Positions 17,619 to 25,854 of a stretch of DNA of 64,000 nucleotides are shown piece after piece. Source of the stretch: Pseudomonas sp. B21-048. Lineage in GTDB: Bacteria; Pseudomonadota; Gammaproteobacteria; Pseudomonadales; Pseudomonadaceae. The first letter of the stretch is position 1. The number at the start of each line of letters is the position of its first letter. The notes beneath the pieces were generated by a model. It saw only the letters and a list, made by a program, of their open reading frames with translations, made no database searches and had not been told where the DNA came from. The stretch is from assembly GCF_024748615.1 (NCBI RefSeq), contig NZ_CP087168.1, positions 5,650,884-5,714,883 on the forward strand, in the 5' to 3' direction. Position numbers and translations under genes: made by a program.

Positions 17619-18023
17619 TCAAATCGCACGTTGATGGCGTTCGCGCAGCTCTTCACGTTCTTTGGCTTCAATACACAGAGTGGCGGTGGGTCGCAGCAGC
17701 AGGCGCTTGAGGCCGATCGGCTCACCGGTTTCGCGACACCAGCCGTATTCGCCACGAGCCAGGTGTTCGAGGGCTTCGTCGATCTTGTCCAGCAGCTTCT
17801 TTTCCCGCTCCAGCAGGCGCAGTTGCCACTGGCGCTGTTCTTCGGCACTGCCGATATCGGCGGGATCGCTGTGGGGTTCCTGCTCGCGCAACACGTCGAA
17901 CTCGCCGGCAATGCGCTCCTGCAGCTCGCTGCGCTGAGCCAGTAGCAGGTCGCGAAAGAAGCCTTGCTGGGCATCGTTCATGTAATCGGCGGCGGGTTGA
18001 GCGAGCAGTTCTTGTTCAGTCAT
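17619..18023 (-). CDS. dksA2: DksA2, zinc-independent RNA polymerase secondary-channel factor
   Basis: A 134-residue DksA/TraR protein: coiled-coil hairpin (about 20-95) with a [13 protein letters not shown] tip and a C-terminal globular part. Classical DksA binds zinc with four cysteines; here only one cysteine of each pair remains ([10 protein letters not shown] and TLCIEAKE), so the zinc finger cannot form normally. This is the feature of DksA2, which replaces DksA in the stringent response with ppGpp when zinc is scarce. First gene of the dksA2-zigA-DUF1826 operon; a Zur box lies 33-47 bases upstream of its start. Confidence 0.95.
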   Translation of the reverse strand: MTEQELLAQPAADYMNDAQQGFFRDLLLAQRSELQERIAGEFDVLREQEPHSDPADIGSAEEQRQWQLRLLEREKKLLDKIDEALEHLARGEYGWCRETGEPIGLKRLLLRPTATLCIEAKEREELRERHQRAI

Positions 18024-18055
18024 GGCGGTGGATCATCAGAGCGGGTGTATTTTTA

Positions 18056-18070
18056 TGTTATAGCATAACA
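18056..18070. promoter_or_regulatory. Zur box upstream of dksA2
   Basis: TGTTATAGCATAACA, a near-perfect palindrome matching the gamma-proteobacterial Zur operator core (GTTATA-N-ATAAC type). It lies 33 bases upstream of the dksA2 start and 81 bases upstream of the divergent gene at 18151. Zinc-bound Zur would repress from here; zinc starvation would release the operon. Confidence 0.9.
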
Positions 18071-18150
18071 ATACAAATAAGCCACTCCCCTCTTGCTCGC
18101 TGCGACAAAGGGCACGATGCTTTAACCCGTCCGCCCCTTTGAGAAATGCC

Positions 18151-18528
18151 ATGGGAAACGCCCTGAGATTCTCGCTGTTGAGCCTTTCGTTGCTGATCGC
18201 GGTCGATGCCAGGGGACAAGTCCCAAGCCTGGCCAACTGCACTCGCAGCGCCAATCTGCTGGCCTGCGTGGATGCCGACGGCAATGCCTACAGCGTTAAC
18301 ACCGTCGGCAACACGATCTATTTGCGCGGCTTCGAAGTGGCCGGCAAACGCCAATGGGCGCAAACCAATAGCCGCTACGGGCAATTGACGTTCTTCACGG
18401 GCATCGCGTCCGATGGCGAAGCCTGGGTCGGCTACAACCGCCGGGTTGGCTGGACAACCATCAATCGGTTTTCCAGTTCCGGCGGCAGCAGCGGCAAGTT
18501 CACGTGTAGCCGGATGACCGGCTGCTAG
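18151..18528 (+). CDS. Small secreted hypothetical protein
   Basis: About 125 residues with a signal peptide (MGNALRFSLLSLSLLIAVDA). The mature part has four cysteines (NCTRS, LLACVD, FTCSR, TGC-end) and Tyr/Trp-rich strands; no domain is recognised. It is divergent from dksA2 across the Zur box and converges on amiA, with a 4-base overlap of the two stops. The equivalent slot in P. aeruginosa (PA5537, from memory) also holds a hypothetical gene. ATG 18151 is chosen over the TTG at 18139 because it gives a normal signal peptide; the RBS is weak. Confidence 0.72.
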   Translation: MGNALRFSLLSLSLLIAVDARGQVPSLANCTRSANLLACVDADGNAYSVNTVGNTIYLRGFEVAGKRQWAQTNSRYGQLTFFTGIASDGEAWVGYNRRVGWTTINRFSSSGGSSGKFTCSRMTGC

Positions 18529-19733
18529 GCCTGCATCTTTTTCTGTTCCTGTTGCCAGGCGATGTAGCTGTTCATCGGTGGGTTCTTCTGAAAATAGCGC
18601 TGCAACCCTTCGAACAAACCATCGGCCACGGCTTGCTGATGGCGGGCAGTCACCAGTCGCTGACTGTCGCGGGCGTTGGAGATGAAGCCGGTTTCCACCA
18701 GAATCGACGGCACATCCGGCGACTTCAACACGGCGAATCCCGCTTGTTCCACGCGCTTCTGATGCAGCGTGGTGATGCCCGCGAGGCTGCCGAGCACCGT
18801 ACTGCCCAACTGCAAACTGGCGGCGATGGTGGCGTTCATCGACATGTCGAGAATCACCCCGGCGAGCATCGGATCCTTGTCCTTGAGATTGAGCAGGCTG
18901 GTGGCGCCTAGCAGGTCTGCACCGTTCTCCCGTTGCGCCATGAAGCGCGCCGTGGCCGAGGTCGCGCCGCCTTCGGACAAACAGTACACCGACGCACCTG
19001 AAGCGGTGAGACGCGGTGCCGCGTCCGCATGGACTGAGATGAACATGTCGGCCTTGTGCTTGCGGGCAATCTCCACGCGCTTGCGCAGCGGGACGAAGAA
19101 GTCGTCATTGCGCACCAGTTTCACGTCGAAGCCCTTCTCACGTTTCAGCCGTTTGGCCAGCAGCTGGGCGATCGACAGCACCACATCTTTTTCCCGCTCA
19201 CCTTTGGCACCGACCGCGCCCGGATCTTTGCCGCCGTGACCAGGGTCGACCACCACGATGATGTCGCGCTTGGGGTGAGCCTTGTCGGTGACGGGTTCAG
19301 GTTTTTCCATCGGCGCCGCTGCGATCTGTGGCGGCGCATCGGTCTTCAGATCGAGTACCAATCGGTGCCCCTGCCCGTCCTGTGGCGGCAGCAGAAAACT
19401 GTTGAGCTGCACCGGGCCGCTGAGGTCAAGGACGACTCGCGTATCGGCCTGACCGAAATGTCCGGAGCGAATTGCGCGAATCACCGTATTGTTGAGTGCC
19501 AACTGACTGAAGTCGCCACTGAGATTGGCGCCACTCAGATCGATGATCAGCCGTTCCGGAGCGCTCAGAGAAAACGTCTTGTATTGCACCGGCCCGCTCA
19601 GATCGAAGACCAGTCGTAGCTTGTCATCGGAGCGCCATAGTCGTGCATTGCGAATTTGCGTGGCCGACGCACTAAAGGGAAATGCGAAGGCCACGCTGGC
19701 CAGAATCAGGTTGAGCAAGTGACGTCTGTGCAT
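18525..19733 (-). CDS. amiA: N-acetylmuramoyl-L-alanine amidase, AmiA/AmiC type (Zur-linked paralogue)
   Basis: A 402-residue periplasmic zinc amidase that cleaves the MurNAc-L-Ala bond in peptidoglycan. Signal peptide (about 1-24, ending SASA), AMIN domain (about 25-125, with repeats of DLSGPVQ) for localisation, then an Amidase_3 domain from about 160: VVDPGHGGKDPGAVG (zinc His), Glu in GEREKDVVLSIA, FISVHADAA (zinc His) and a late VETGFISN catalytic Glu. A Zur box sits 41 bases upstream, shared with folE2. As amidases need zinc, its induction in starvation suggests a replacement copy with better zinc capture, which is my inference. Confidence 0.95.
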   Translation of the reverse strand: MHRRHLLNLILASVAFAFPFSASATQIRNARLWRSDDKLRLVFDLSGPVQYKTFSLSAPERLIIDLSGANLSGDFSQLALNNTVIRAIRSGHFGQADTRVVLDLSGPVQLNSFLLPPQDGQGHRLVLDLKTDAPPQIAAAPMEKPEPVTDKAHPKRDIIVVVDPGHGGKDPGAVGAKGEREKDVVLSIAQLLAKRLKREKGFDVKLVRNDDFFVPLRKRVEIARKHKADMFISVHADAAPRLTASGASVYCLSEGGATSATARFMAQRENGADLLGATSLLNLKDKDPMLAGVILDMSMNATIAASLQLGSTVLGSLAGITTLHQKRVEQAGFAVLKSPDVPSILVETGFISNARDSQRLVTARHQQAVADGLFEGLQRYFQKNPPMNSYIAWQQEQKKMQA

Positions 19734-19773
19734 GGTGAAAGCCCGCTCACGAAAAAGGCATCGTCGATTTGAT

Positions 19774-19788
19774 TGTTATAATATAACA
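19774..19788. promoter_or_regulatory. Zur box between amiA and folE2
   Basis: TGTTATAATATAACA, the best Zur palindrome in the window, centred between the divergent starts of amiA (19733) and folE2 (19808/19820). The TATAAT in its core is likely also a -10 element for one of the genes, so bound Zur would block RNA polymerase directly. Confidence 0.93.
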
Positions 19789-19819
19789 TGCCAAATCAAC
19801 TCCCACGATGGACCTGCTC

Positions 19820-20716
19820 ATGAATGCGCTGACTCTGCCGGATATCGCCGCGCAGGCCTCACGCCAAGCCCTGCCACTCGATTGGGTGGGCATGTGCGGC
19901 ATTGCTCTTCCTGTTTTATTCGATGGCCAGCGACTGAGCGCAAAGGTCGACGCTGGCGTTAGCCTCGACGCTGGAGAGGCGCGCGGCATCCATATGTCGA
20001 GGCTGTATCTGGCGCTGGAAATGCTTGAGCAGGAACACCTTTCATCCGCGTTGTTGCGGCGAGTCCTGCAGAGTTTTCTCCAGAGCCATGAGGGACTTTC
20101 CCACAACGCTTATCTAAAAATTCATACCGATCTACTGCTCAAAAGACCGGCGCTCATCAGTCCGCTAGCCGGTTGGAAAACTTATCCGGTGAGCGTCGAA
20201 GCGAGTTTGAAAAACACGATGTTCCACGTGGAACTAAAAGTCGACATTCCTTATTCCTCCACCTGCCCATGCTCAGCGGCACTTTCGCGGCAGCTGATTC
20301 AGCAGCAATTCGTGGATGACTTTGCCAACAAGTCACTGCAACACGCCGACATTCTGGCTTGGTTAGGTTCCACGAAAGGCATCGTCGCCACGCCGCATAG
20401 CCAACGCAGCAATGCGCAATTGCAGTTGCGCCTGGACGACTATCTGGATGACCTGCCGCTGATCGCCGCGATCAACGATGCGGAAGCAGCCCTCGGCACC
20501 GCAGTGCAAACCGCCGTGAAACGGGCCGATGAACAAGCCTTCGCCCTCGCCAATGGTCAGAACCTGATGTTCTGTGAAGACGCCGCTCGACGCTTGAATC
20601 TGGCCCTGAAACGCTCCCCGGGCATTAACGCCTTTCATGTGCGAGTCGTTCACGCCGAAAGTCTTCATGCCCACGATGCTGTCGCTGAAAGTCGCTGGAA
20701 TTGGGAGGCCGCATGA
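19820..20716 (+). CDS. folE2: GTP cyclohydrolase FolE2 (type IB)
   Basis: About 298 residues. It converts GTP to 7,8-dihydroneopterin triphosphate, the first step of folate synthesis, and can use metals other than zinc, so it backs up the zinc enzyme FolE. Family motifs: DWVGMCGIALPVLF near the start, RGIHMSRLYLALE, the metal/catalytic Cys motif SSTCPCSAALSRQ near residue 150, and AEDE-like/CEDAARRLN near 255. ATG 19820 has a GGA at 7 bases; ATG 19808 in frame is the alternative. First gene of a coupled operon with the ABC transporter (ATGA overlap at 20713) under the Zur box at 19774. It also contains a parS site. Confidence 0.95.
   Translation: MNALTLPDIAAQASRQALPLDWVGMCGIALPVLFDGQRLSAKVDAGVSLDAGEARGIHMSRLYLALEMLEQEHLSSALLRRVLQSFLQSHEGLSHNAYLKIHTDLLLKRPALISPLAGWKTYPVSVEASLKNTMFHVELKVDIPYSSTCPCSAALSRQLIQQQFVDDFANKSLQHADILAWLGSTKGIVATPHSQRSNAQLQLRLDDYLDDLPLIAAINDAEAALGTAVQTAVKRADEQAFALANGQNLMFCEDAARRLNLALKRSPGINAFHVRVVHAESLHAHDAVAESRWNWEAA
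20220..20235. other. parS: parS centromere site inside folE2
   Basis: TGTTCCACGTGGAACT, one base off the 16-base parS palindrome TGTTCCACGTGGAACA recognised by ParB in bacteria. It is read in frame as part of MFHVELK in FolE2. ParB and ParA are encoded 35 kb away at 54718-56397, and parS sites cluster within tens of kb of oriC in pseudomonads. Confidence 0.88.
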
Positions 20717-21381
20717 TCCGATGCCAAGCCTTGTGCTGGGGCGCTCCCGGTCAACCGCTCACTCCGTCGGTGGACTTCCAGTTACCCAAAGGAAGTCTGA
20801 CCGCCGTCATCGGTGCCAACGGTTCGGGTAAAAGCAGCCTGCTGAAAGTCATCGCCGGTCTGCAAAAGCCGCTGACGGGAAAAGTCATCATTGATGTTCC
20901 ACGCAAAGGCGGCCTTTCGTTCCTGCCTCAGCAACAACACCTGGACCGGCAATTCCCCATCAGCCTGCAAGAGTTGGTGGCTGCTGGTTTCTGGGGCAGC
21001 AAGCAAACTCCAGAGATTCGCAGCCAACGCCTCAAGTCCACGCTGGAAGACTGGTGCCTGAGCGGCCTGGAACATCGCCCATTGATGGCGCTCTCCGGGG
21101 GTGAGTTGCAGCGTGCCCTGCTCGCCCGGCTGAGTCTCGCCGAAGCCCCCTTGTTGCTGCTCGACGAACCCCACGCCGCGCTCGACGAACTCGGCCAGGC
21201 GCTGCTCTGGAAACACATCCACGCCTGGCATGCCGAAGGCCGAACGCTGGTCGTGGTGTGTCATGACCTGGCTGCCGTGCGCCAACACATCCCTCAAGCC
21301 CTATTGATCAAAAGTAGCGGCTGCATCCTCGGCCCCAGTACCGATCTGATTCGCCAACAACCCCAGACGCAGGTGGCTTGA
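20713..21381 (+). CDS. Metal ABC transporter ATP-binding protein (ZnuC-like)
   Basis: A protein of about 222 residues with Walker A GANGSGKSSLL (about 36), Q-loop LPQQQHLDRQFP, signature LSGGELQRALLARLSLA and Walker B LLLLDEPHAALDE, with a switch His in VVCHDLA. The Mn/Zn/Fe-type ABC family (ZnuC/MntB). It overlaps the folE2 stop (ATGA), has GGGAGG as RBS, and its stop overlaps the permease start (TGATG). Energises uptake of zinc or a related metal through the adjacent permease. Confidence 0.93.
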   Translation: MIRCQALCWGAPGQPLTPSVDFQLPKGSLTAVIGANGSGKSSLLKVIAGLQKPLTGKVIIDVPRKGGLSFLPQQQHLDRQFPISLQELVAAGFWGSKQTPEIRSQRLKSTLEDWCLSGLEHRPLMALSGGELQRALLARLSLAEAPLLLLDEPHAALDELGQALLWKHIHAWHAEGRTLVVVCHDLAAVRQHIPQALLIKSSGCILGPSTDLIRQQPQTQVA

Positions 21382-22247
21382 TGATCGCTACCGCTCAGCT
21401 TTGGCAACCGTTCCACGAATTCGTCTTCATGCGCCGGGCGTTGCTCGGTGGTCTAGTTTTGGCCTGCAGCACCGCTCCGCTTGGGGTGTTTCTAATCCTG
21501 CGGCGCATGAGCCTGATCGGCGACGCGGTGGCTCACGGCATCTTACCGGGCGCCGCATTGGGCTTCTGGTTCGCCGGTTTGAGTTTGCCCGCGTTGACTA
21601 TCGGCGGTCTCGGCGCTGGGTTGAGCATGGCTGGACTGGCGGCCTGGATCACCCGCCGCACCGGCCTGCGGGAAGACGCGAGCCTGGCCGCGATCTACCC
21701 GATATCGCTGGCCAGCGGCGTACTGATCCTCGGCATCGCCGGCAAGCGTCTGGACCTGTTGCACCTGCTGTTTGGTTCCGCGCTAGCGGTCGATGGGCCG
21801 ACCTTGACCGGCATGCTATGGGTCTCGGGCTTCAGCCTGCTCGCCATGCTCCTTATCTACAAACCCCTGTTACTGGACACCCTCGACCCGCTTTTTTTGC
21901 AAACCGTCAGCCGCCTCGGGCCACTGGCTCACGGGATATTTCTGACCCTGGTGGTGCTAAACCTGGTGATCGGTTTCCAGGCCATCGGCGCGTTGATGGT
22001 GGTCGGTTTGATGATGTTGCCAGCCGCGGCTTCTCGCTTCTGGAGCCGGCGCTTGCCGGTACTGATGGTCATTGCCGCACTGCTCGGCGGCCTCTCGGTC
22101 TGGCTCGGATTGTTGCTGTCGTTTTACTGCTCACTGCCCAGCGGCCCGGCGATCGTGCTGGTGGCTGGCGCTTTGTATTTGCTGTCCGTGGTGTTCGGTC
22201 CGGTGCACGGTTTGCTGCGCCGCCCGCCGTTGCTCACATCCCAATGA
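21381..22247 (+). CDS. Metal ABC transporter permease (ZnuB-like)
   Basis: About 288 residues with eight or so membrane helices (for example ALLGGLVLACSTAPLGVFLIL and IGFQAIGALMVVGLMMLP). The ABC-3 family motif RRMSLIGDAVAHGILPGAALG, including the conserved His after GDA, marks zinc/manganese/iron permeases. ATG 21381 is linked to the preceding stop (TGATG). It forms the membrane channel with the ATPase at 20713 and the binding protein at 22259. Confidence 0.94.
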   Translation: MIATAQLWQPFHEFVFMRRALLGGLVLACSTAPLGVFLILRRMSLIGDAVAHGILPGAALGFWFAGLSLPALTIGGLGAGLSMAGLAAWITRRTGLREDASLAAIYPISLASGVLILGIAGKRLDLLHLLFGSALAVDGPTLTGMLWVSGFSLLAMLLIYKPLLLDTLDPLFLQTVSRLGPLAHGIFLTLVVLNLVIGFQAIGALMVVGLMMLPAAASRFWSRRLPVLMVIAALLGGLSVWLGLLLSFYCSLPSGPAIVLVAGALYLLSVVFGPVHGLLRRPPLLTSQ

Positions 22248-22258
22248 GGTGTTGCCCG

Positions 22259-23134
22259 ATGCGCGCTTTACTCGTGCTGTTCAGTTTGATGCTGTCGATG
22301 TCGTTGTCTGCCGCAGAAAAACTCGAGGTGGTCACCAGCTTCAGCATCCTCGCCGACATGACCCATCAGGTCGGCGGCGACCATATCCAGATCACCAACA
22401 TGGTCGGCCCGGACGCCGATGCCCATACCTACGAGCCGACTCCGGACGATGCCAAGGCATTGCTCAAGGCCAGATTGATCATCAAGAACGGGCTAGGTTT
22501 CGAGCCATGGCTGGACCGTCTGGTGACCAGCACCGAGACCAAAGCTCCGGTCATCAGCGCGAGCCACGGTGTCATTCCACGCTCGCTGGATGAAGACGGC
22601 GAAACCATTCCCGACCCACACGCCTGGCACAACCTGGCGAACACCAAGCTGTACATCAGCAACATCACCAAAGCGCTGATCGCCGCCGACCCTGCGAACA
22701 AAGCCGACTACGAACACAACAGCCAGGCCTACCTGAAAAAGATCTACACCTTGCTCGCCGAGGCCAAAACCAAGCTCGGTTCTCTGCCGCCAGGTAATCG
22801 TAAAATCGTGACCTCCCATGACGCCTTCGGCTATCTCGGTCAGGCTTACCGCATCGACTTCATGGCGCCACAAGGTCTGTCCACCGAGCGTGAACCGTCG
22901 GCCGCCGACGTCGCTGCGCTGATCACGCAGATCCGTCAGGCCAAGGTCAAAGCGGTGTTCATGGAAAACATCAAGGACGCGCGCCTGCTCAAGCAAATTG
23001 CCGATGAAAGCGGCGCGCATATCGGCGGCATTCTGTACTCCGATGCCCTCGCGGCGACCGGCCCGGCCAGTACGTTCGCCGGGTTGTTCGAATACAACCT
23101 CAACACCTTGTACGACGCGTTGAGCAAACCATGA
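22259..23134 (+). CDS. Metal ABC transporter substrate-binding protein (ZnuA-like)
   Basis: About 291 residues: signal peptide (MRALLVLFSLMLSMSLSAAE) and cluster A-I solute-binding fold. Metal ligands can be placed at DADAHTYEPTPDD (His), DPHAWHNLAN (His), TSHDAFGY (His) and LYSDAL (Asp). The long His/Asp-rich loop of classical ZnuA is absent. With the main znuABC usually elsewhere in pseudomonads, this looks like a second zinc importer, induced together with folE2. An ATG at 22244 in frame, overlapping the permease stop, is an alternative start; GAGGTG serves ATG 22259. Confidence 0.93.
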   Translation: MRALLVLFSLMLSMSLSAAEKLEVVTSFSILADMTHQVGGDHIQITNMVGPDADAHTYEPTPDDAKALLKARLIIKNGLGFEPWLDRLVTSTETKAPVISASHGVIPRSLDEDGETIPDPHAWHNLANTKLYISNITKALIAADPANKADYEHNSQAYLKKIYTLLAEAKTKLGSLPPGNRKIVTSHDAFGYLGQAYRIDFMAPQGLSTEREPSAADVAALITQIRQAKVKAVFMENIKDARLLKQIADESGAHIGGILYSDALAATGPASTFAGLFEYNLNTLYDALSKP

Positions 23135-23691
23135 TCCGGAAGAATCCTTCAGGCGATCTGCCGTCGATTGCGGAGTCCGCGTACGTGGATAAAACCGCCA
23201 TCATCTGCGGCAAAGTGGTGATTGGCGAGAACGTGTTCGTCGGTCCGTACGCGGTGATTCGCGCCGATGAAGTGGACGACTCAGGCGAGATGGAGCCAAT
23301 CACCATCGGCGCCAATTCGAACATTCAGGACGGCGTGGTGATTCACTCCAAGTCCGGCGCGGCGGTGACCATCGGCGAGTTCAGCTCCATTGCCCACCGC
23401 TCCATCGTGCATGGCCCCTGCACTGTCGGTAACCGCGTGTTCATCGGGTTCAACAGCGTGCTGTTCAACTGTGCAGTGGGCGACGGTTGCGTGGTGCGGC
23501 ACAACTCGGTGGTCGACGGTCGTGACCTGCCTGAAGACTTCTACGTGCCCTCCACCACACGCATCGGCCCCAACACTGACCTGTCGCAGTTCCCACCGGT
23601 GAGCGTCAGCGCCTCGGAGTTTTCCGAAGACGTGGCACGCACCAACGTCGATCTGGTGCGGGGCTACAAAGCCCTGCAGAACGAGTTCTGA
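23131..23691 (+). CDS. Gamma-carbonic anhydrase-family hexapeptide protein
   Basis: A 186-residue left-handed beta-helix protein with imperfect hexapeptide repeats (VIGENVFVGPYAVIRA, TIGANSNIQDGVVIH, TIGEFSSIAHRSIVHGP, TVGNRVFIGFNSVLF). Metal-ligand histidines are likely in DGVVIHSK and SSIAHRSIVHG, the layout of the Cam/gamma-CA family. It overlaps the binding-protein stop by four bases, ending the folE2-ABC operon. Gamma-CAs can use iron or cobalt, so it may substitute for zinc carbonic anhydrases in starvation; that is inference from location. Activity is not guaranteed, as many family members are inactive. Confidence 0.9.
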   Translation: MIRKNPSGDLPSIAESAYVDKTAIICGKVVIGENVFVGPYAVIRADEVDDSGEMEPITIGANSNIQDGVVIHSKSGAAVTIGEFSSIAHRSIVHGPCTVGNRVFIGFNSVLFNCAVGDGCVVRHNSVVDGRDLPEDFYVPSTTRIGPNTDLSQFPPVSVSASEFSEDVARTNVDLVRGYKALQNEF

Positions 23692-23733
23692 TCAGATTGC
23701 CTCGCACGCCAATCGTCCATAGACAAAGGAAAA

Positions 23734-23758
23734 AGGACGGCGGGCTTGCCCGCGAAGC
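23734..23758. repeat. Solitary REP-like palindrome
   Basis: GACGGCGGGCTTGCCCGCGA resembles the GCGGGCTTGCTCGCGA arm of the 14247 REPIN, but stands alone and is shorter, between the stops of the gamma-CA and DUF3617 genes. It may instead act as a weak terminator. Confidence 0.5.
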
Positions 23759-23760
23759 TT

Positions 23761-24282
23761 TTAAGCTCTTGGTTTAACCGTCCCGCAATCCTGTCCCAGC
23801 CACACAGCGCGAGTATCGAGGCTACCCTTCTGCTGAATGCCGGTGGCGTTGAAGGTGCCGTTGACCTTGGTGGTGAACTCACGATCGCTGAGGAATGTGG
23901 CGACACCCGCACCTTGCGCTTTCGGACAGCTGAAACGGAATTTCCACTGGTTGCCGGTACGCTCGGTGATTTCCTGCTTGCAGCCCGATTGCGGGTCCGT
24001 CAGTGGAATGTTGTCGGTCTTCACCTGCTCAGGCGTCAGGCACGCCCGAATCCCTTTGCCGCCCATGGTGATGCCCTGCTTCTCCAGCTGCGCGCGCTGT
24101 TCAGGGGTCATCTGACTCTGTATCTGGCCGAGGATCAGTTGCAGATCGGGCAGGTTCTGGTCATCGACCTTCATGTTGCTTGAAGTCATTTCCCACAAAC
24201 CCGGTTGCAACATCTGCGCCTGAGCAGCCACAGGAAGTGCCAAACCAAACGCAATGGCCAAACCCAGCAGACGAACGTTCAT
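23761..24282 (-). CDS. DUF3617 periplasmic protein
   Basis: A protein of about 173 residues. Signal peptide (MNVRLLGLAIAFGLALPVAA to QAQ), then LQPGLWEMTSSNM, the family opening GLWE, and four cysteines in the mature part (ACLTPEQ, SGCKQE, FSCPKA, QDCGTV). DUF3617 proteins are small periplasmic proteins of unknown role. ATG 24282 has AGGAG at 7 bases; an upstream in-frame ATG at 24300 is less likely. Not obviously part of the zinc operon: it is on the opposite strand without a Zur box. Confidence 0.88.
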   Translation of the reverse strand: MNVRLLGLAIAFGLALPVAAQAQMLQPGLWEMTSSNMKVDDQNLPDLQLILGQIQSQMTPEQRAQLEKQGITMGGKGIRACLTPEQVKTDNIPLTDPQSGCKQEITERTGNQWKFRFSCPKAQGAGVATFLSDREFTTKVNGTFNATGIQQKGSLDTRAVWLGQDCGTVKPRA

Positions 24283-24414
24283 CGAGTAACTCCTGATCAT
24301 TAGTGGCCGTTAGACGTCAGCCACGGGCTTCGGTTCATGGGCCAATTAAATAGCGACATTCTGCCCGGAACATGGTCTGTTAAGCATTGAATTCTTCAGG
24401 AGCAAGGCTGCCCC

Positions 24415-25854
24415 ATGGATTATTTTGGACCGCATGTTTTCGGTTATCTGATCGCTCTGCTGCACACGCTGGGCTCGATAGCCGCCATCCATGCCGTATT
24501 GACCGTTCGGACCGCTCAAGGCTCGATCGCCTGGGCGCTGTCGCTGCTGTTCATTCCCTACCTCACGCTTATCCCTTATCTGGTCTTCGGCCGCAGCACC
24601 TTCGATGGCTATATCAAGGCCCGGCGGCAGGCCAACGAGGAAATGCGCAAGGCAATCTCCGAGCTGAACTGGCGCCCCTGGGTAGAAGAGGCGCTGGCTG
24701 CTCGTGCCTCCAGCGCCTACGCGTCGTTGAGGGCCATGCCGAAACTGGGGCGCATGCCGTGTCTGGCGAATAACGAAGTACACCTATTGATTGATGGCCA
24801 AGCCACCTTCGATGCGATTTTCGACGCCATCAGTAACGCCCGGCAAGCGGTGCTGATCCAGTTCTTCATCATCCACGATGACCGCCTCGGCCAACGCTTG
24901 CACACCTTGCTGACCAAGAAAGCTGCCGAAGGCGTGGCGATTTACCTGCTCTACGACCGTATCGGCAGCCACTCCCTGCCCCACGCTTATGTGCAACCGT
25001 TGCGCGATGCCGGCATTGAAGTCAAAGTCTTCGCCACCCGCAGTGGCTGGCTCAACCGCTTTCAGGTCAACTTCCGCAACCACCGCAAGATCGTGGTGGT
25101 CGACGGGATTGTCGGTTTTGTCGGCGGGCTCAACGTCGGCGACGAATACATGGGCGAGAAACCACCCCTGGCACCCTGGCGCGACACCCACGTTAAAGTG
25201 CGCGGGCCGGTGGTGGCCTGCATGCAGGAATCCTTCGCCGAAGACTGGTTCTGGGCGGCCCGCTCGCTGCCGCCACTGATCCTGCCGGAGGTTTATCCGG
25301 ATGACGGCGTGCTCTGCCAATTGCTAGCCACCGGCCCGGCGGATTCCTACGAAACCTGTTCGCTGTTCTTCGTCGAAGCCATCCATGCGGCAGCGGAACG
25401 AGTGTGGATCACCACCCCTTACTTCATCCCCGACGAAGCGGTGTTCGCCGCGTTGCGATTGGCAGTGTTGCGTGGTGTGGATGTACGAATTTTGTTGCCG
25501 TCGCGGGCGGATCACCGGGTCGTCTACGCCGCTTCCAGCCTTTACGCCTTCGAAGCGGTACGTGCTGGCGTGCGCTTGTTCCGTTACCAGCCGGGGTTCA
25601 TGCATCAGAAAGTGGTGCTGATCGACAGCGAAATCAGCGCCATTGGCAGCGCCAACCTGGACAACCGTTCGTTCCGGCTGAATTTCGAAGTGATGTTGCT
25701 GACGGTCGACAGTGCGTTTGCTGCCGAAGTGGAACAGATGCTCAACGATGACTTCGCCCAGGCTCACGAAATCGCCAAAGAAGAAAGCCGGGAGACCCAC
25801 CGCCTGCAACAGATCGGCATGCGGATCGCCCGGCTTATTTCACCAATTCTTTAA
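24415..25854 (+). CDS. cls: Cardiolipin synthase
   Basis: A 479-residue phospholipase D superfamily enzyme that condenses two phosphatidylglycerols into cardiolipin and glycerol at the inner membrane. Two N-terminal membrane helices (about 6-26 and 37-58), then two HKD motifs: [12 protein letters not shown] (about residue 222) and [19 protein letters not shown] (about 396). Length and the GSAN/GGLN anchors match bacterial ClsA. Start has AGGAGC upstream. Its stop overlaps that of the convergent cfa gene by three bases, so the two cannot be separated by a conventional terminator. Confidence 0.96.
   Translation: MDYFGPHVFGYLIALLHTLGSIAAIHAVLTVRTAQGSIAWALSLLFIPYLTLIPYLVFGRSTFDGYIKARRQANEEMRKAISELNWRPWVEEALAARASSAYASLRAMPKLGRMPCLANNEVHLLIDGQATFDAIFDAISNARQAVLIQFFIIHDDRLGQRLHTLLTKKAAEGVAIYLLYDRIGSHSLPHAYVQPLRDAGIEVKVFATRSGWLNRFQVNFRNHRKIVVVDGIVGFVGGLNVGDEYMGEKPPLAPWRDTHVKVRGPVVACMQESFAEDWFWAARSLPPLILPEVYPDDGVLCQLLATGPADSYETCSLFFVEAIHAAAERVWITTPYFIPDEAVFAALRLAVLRGVDVRILLPSRADHRVVYAASSLYAFEAVRAGVRLFRYQPGFMHQKVVLIDSEISAIGSANLDNRSFRLNFEVMLLTVDSAFAAEVEQMLNDDFAQAHEIAKEESRETHRLQQIGMRIARLISPIL

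Noticed and set aside
17591..17974. Upstream extension of the zigA frame
   Set aside because: It overlaps dksA2 and the COG0523 family starts at MPNRLPVTV with a good RBS.
21401..23134. Single long frame covering the permease and the binding protein
   Set aside because: Its first part is a shifted frame of the permease; the real permease and the signal peptide of the binding protein are unambiguous.
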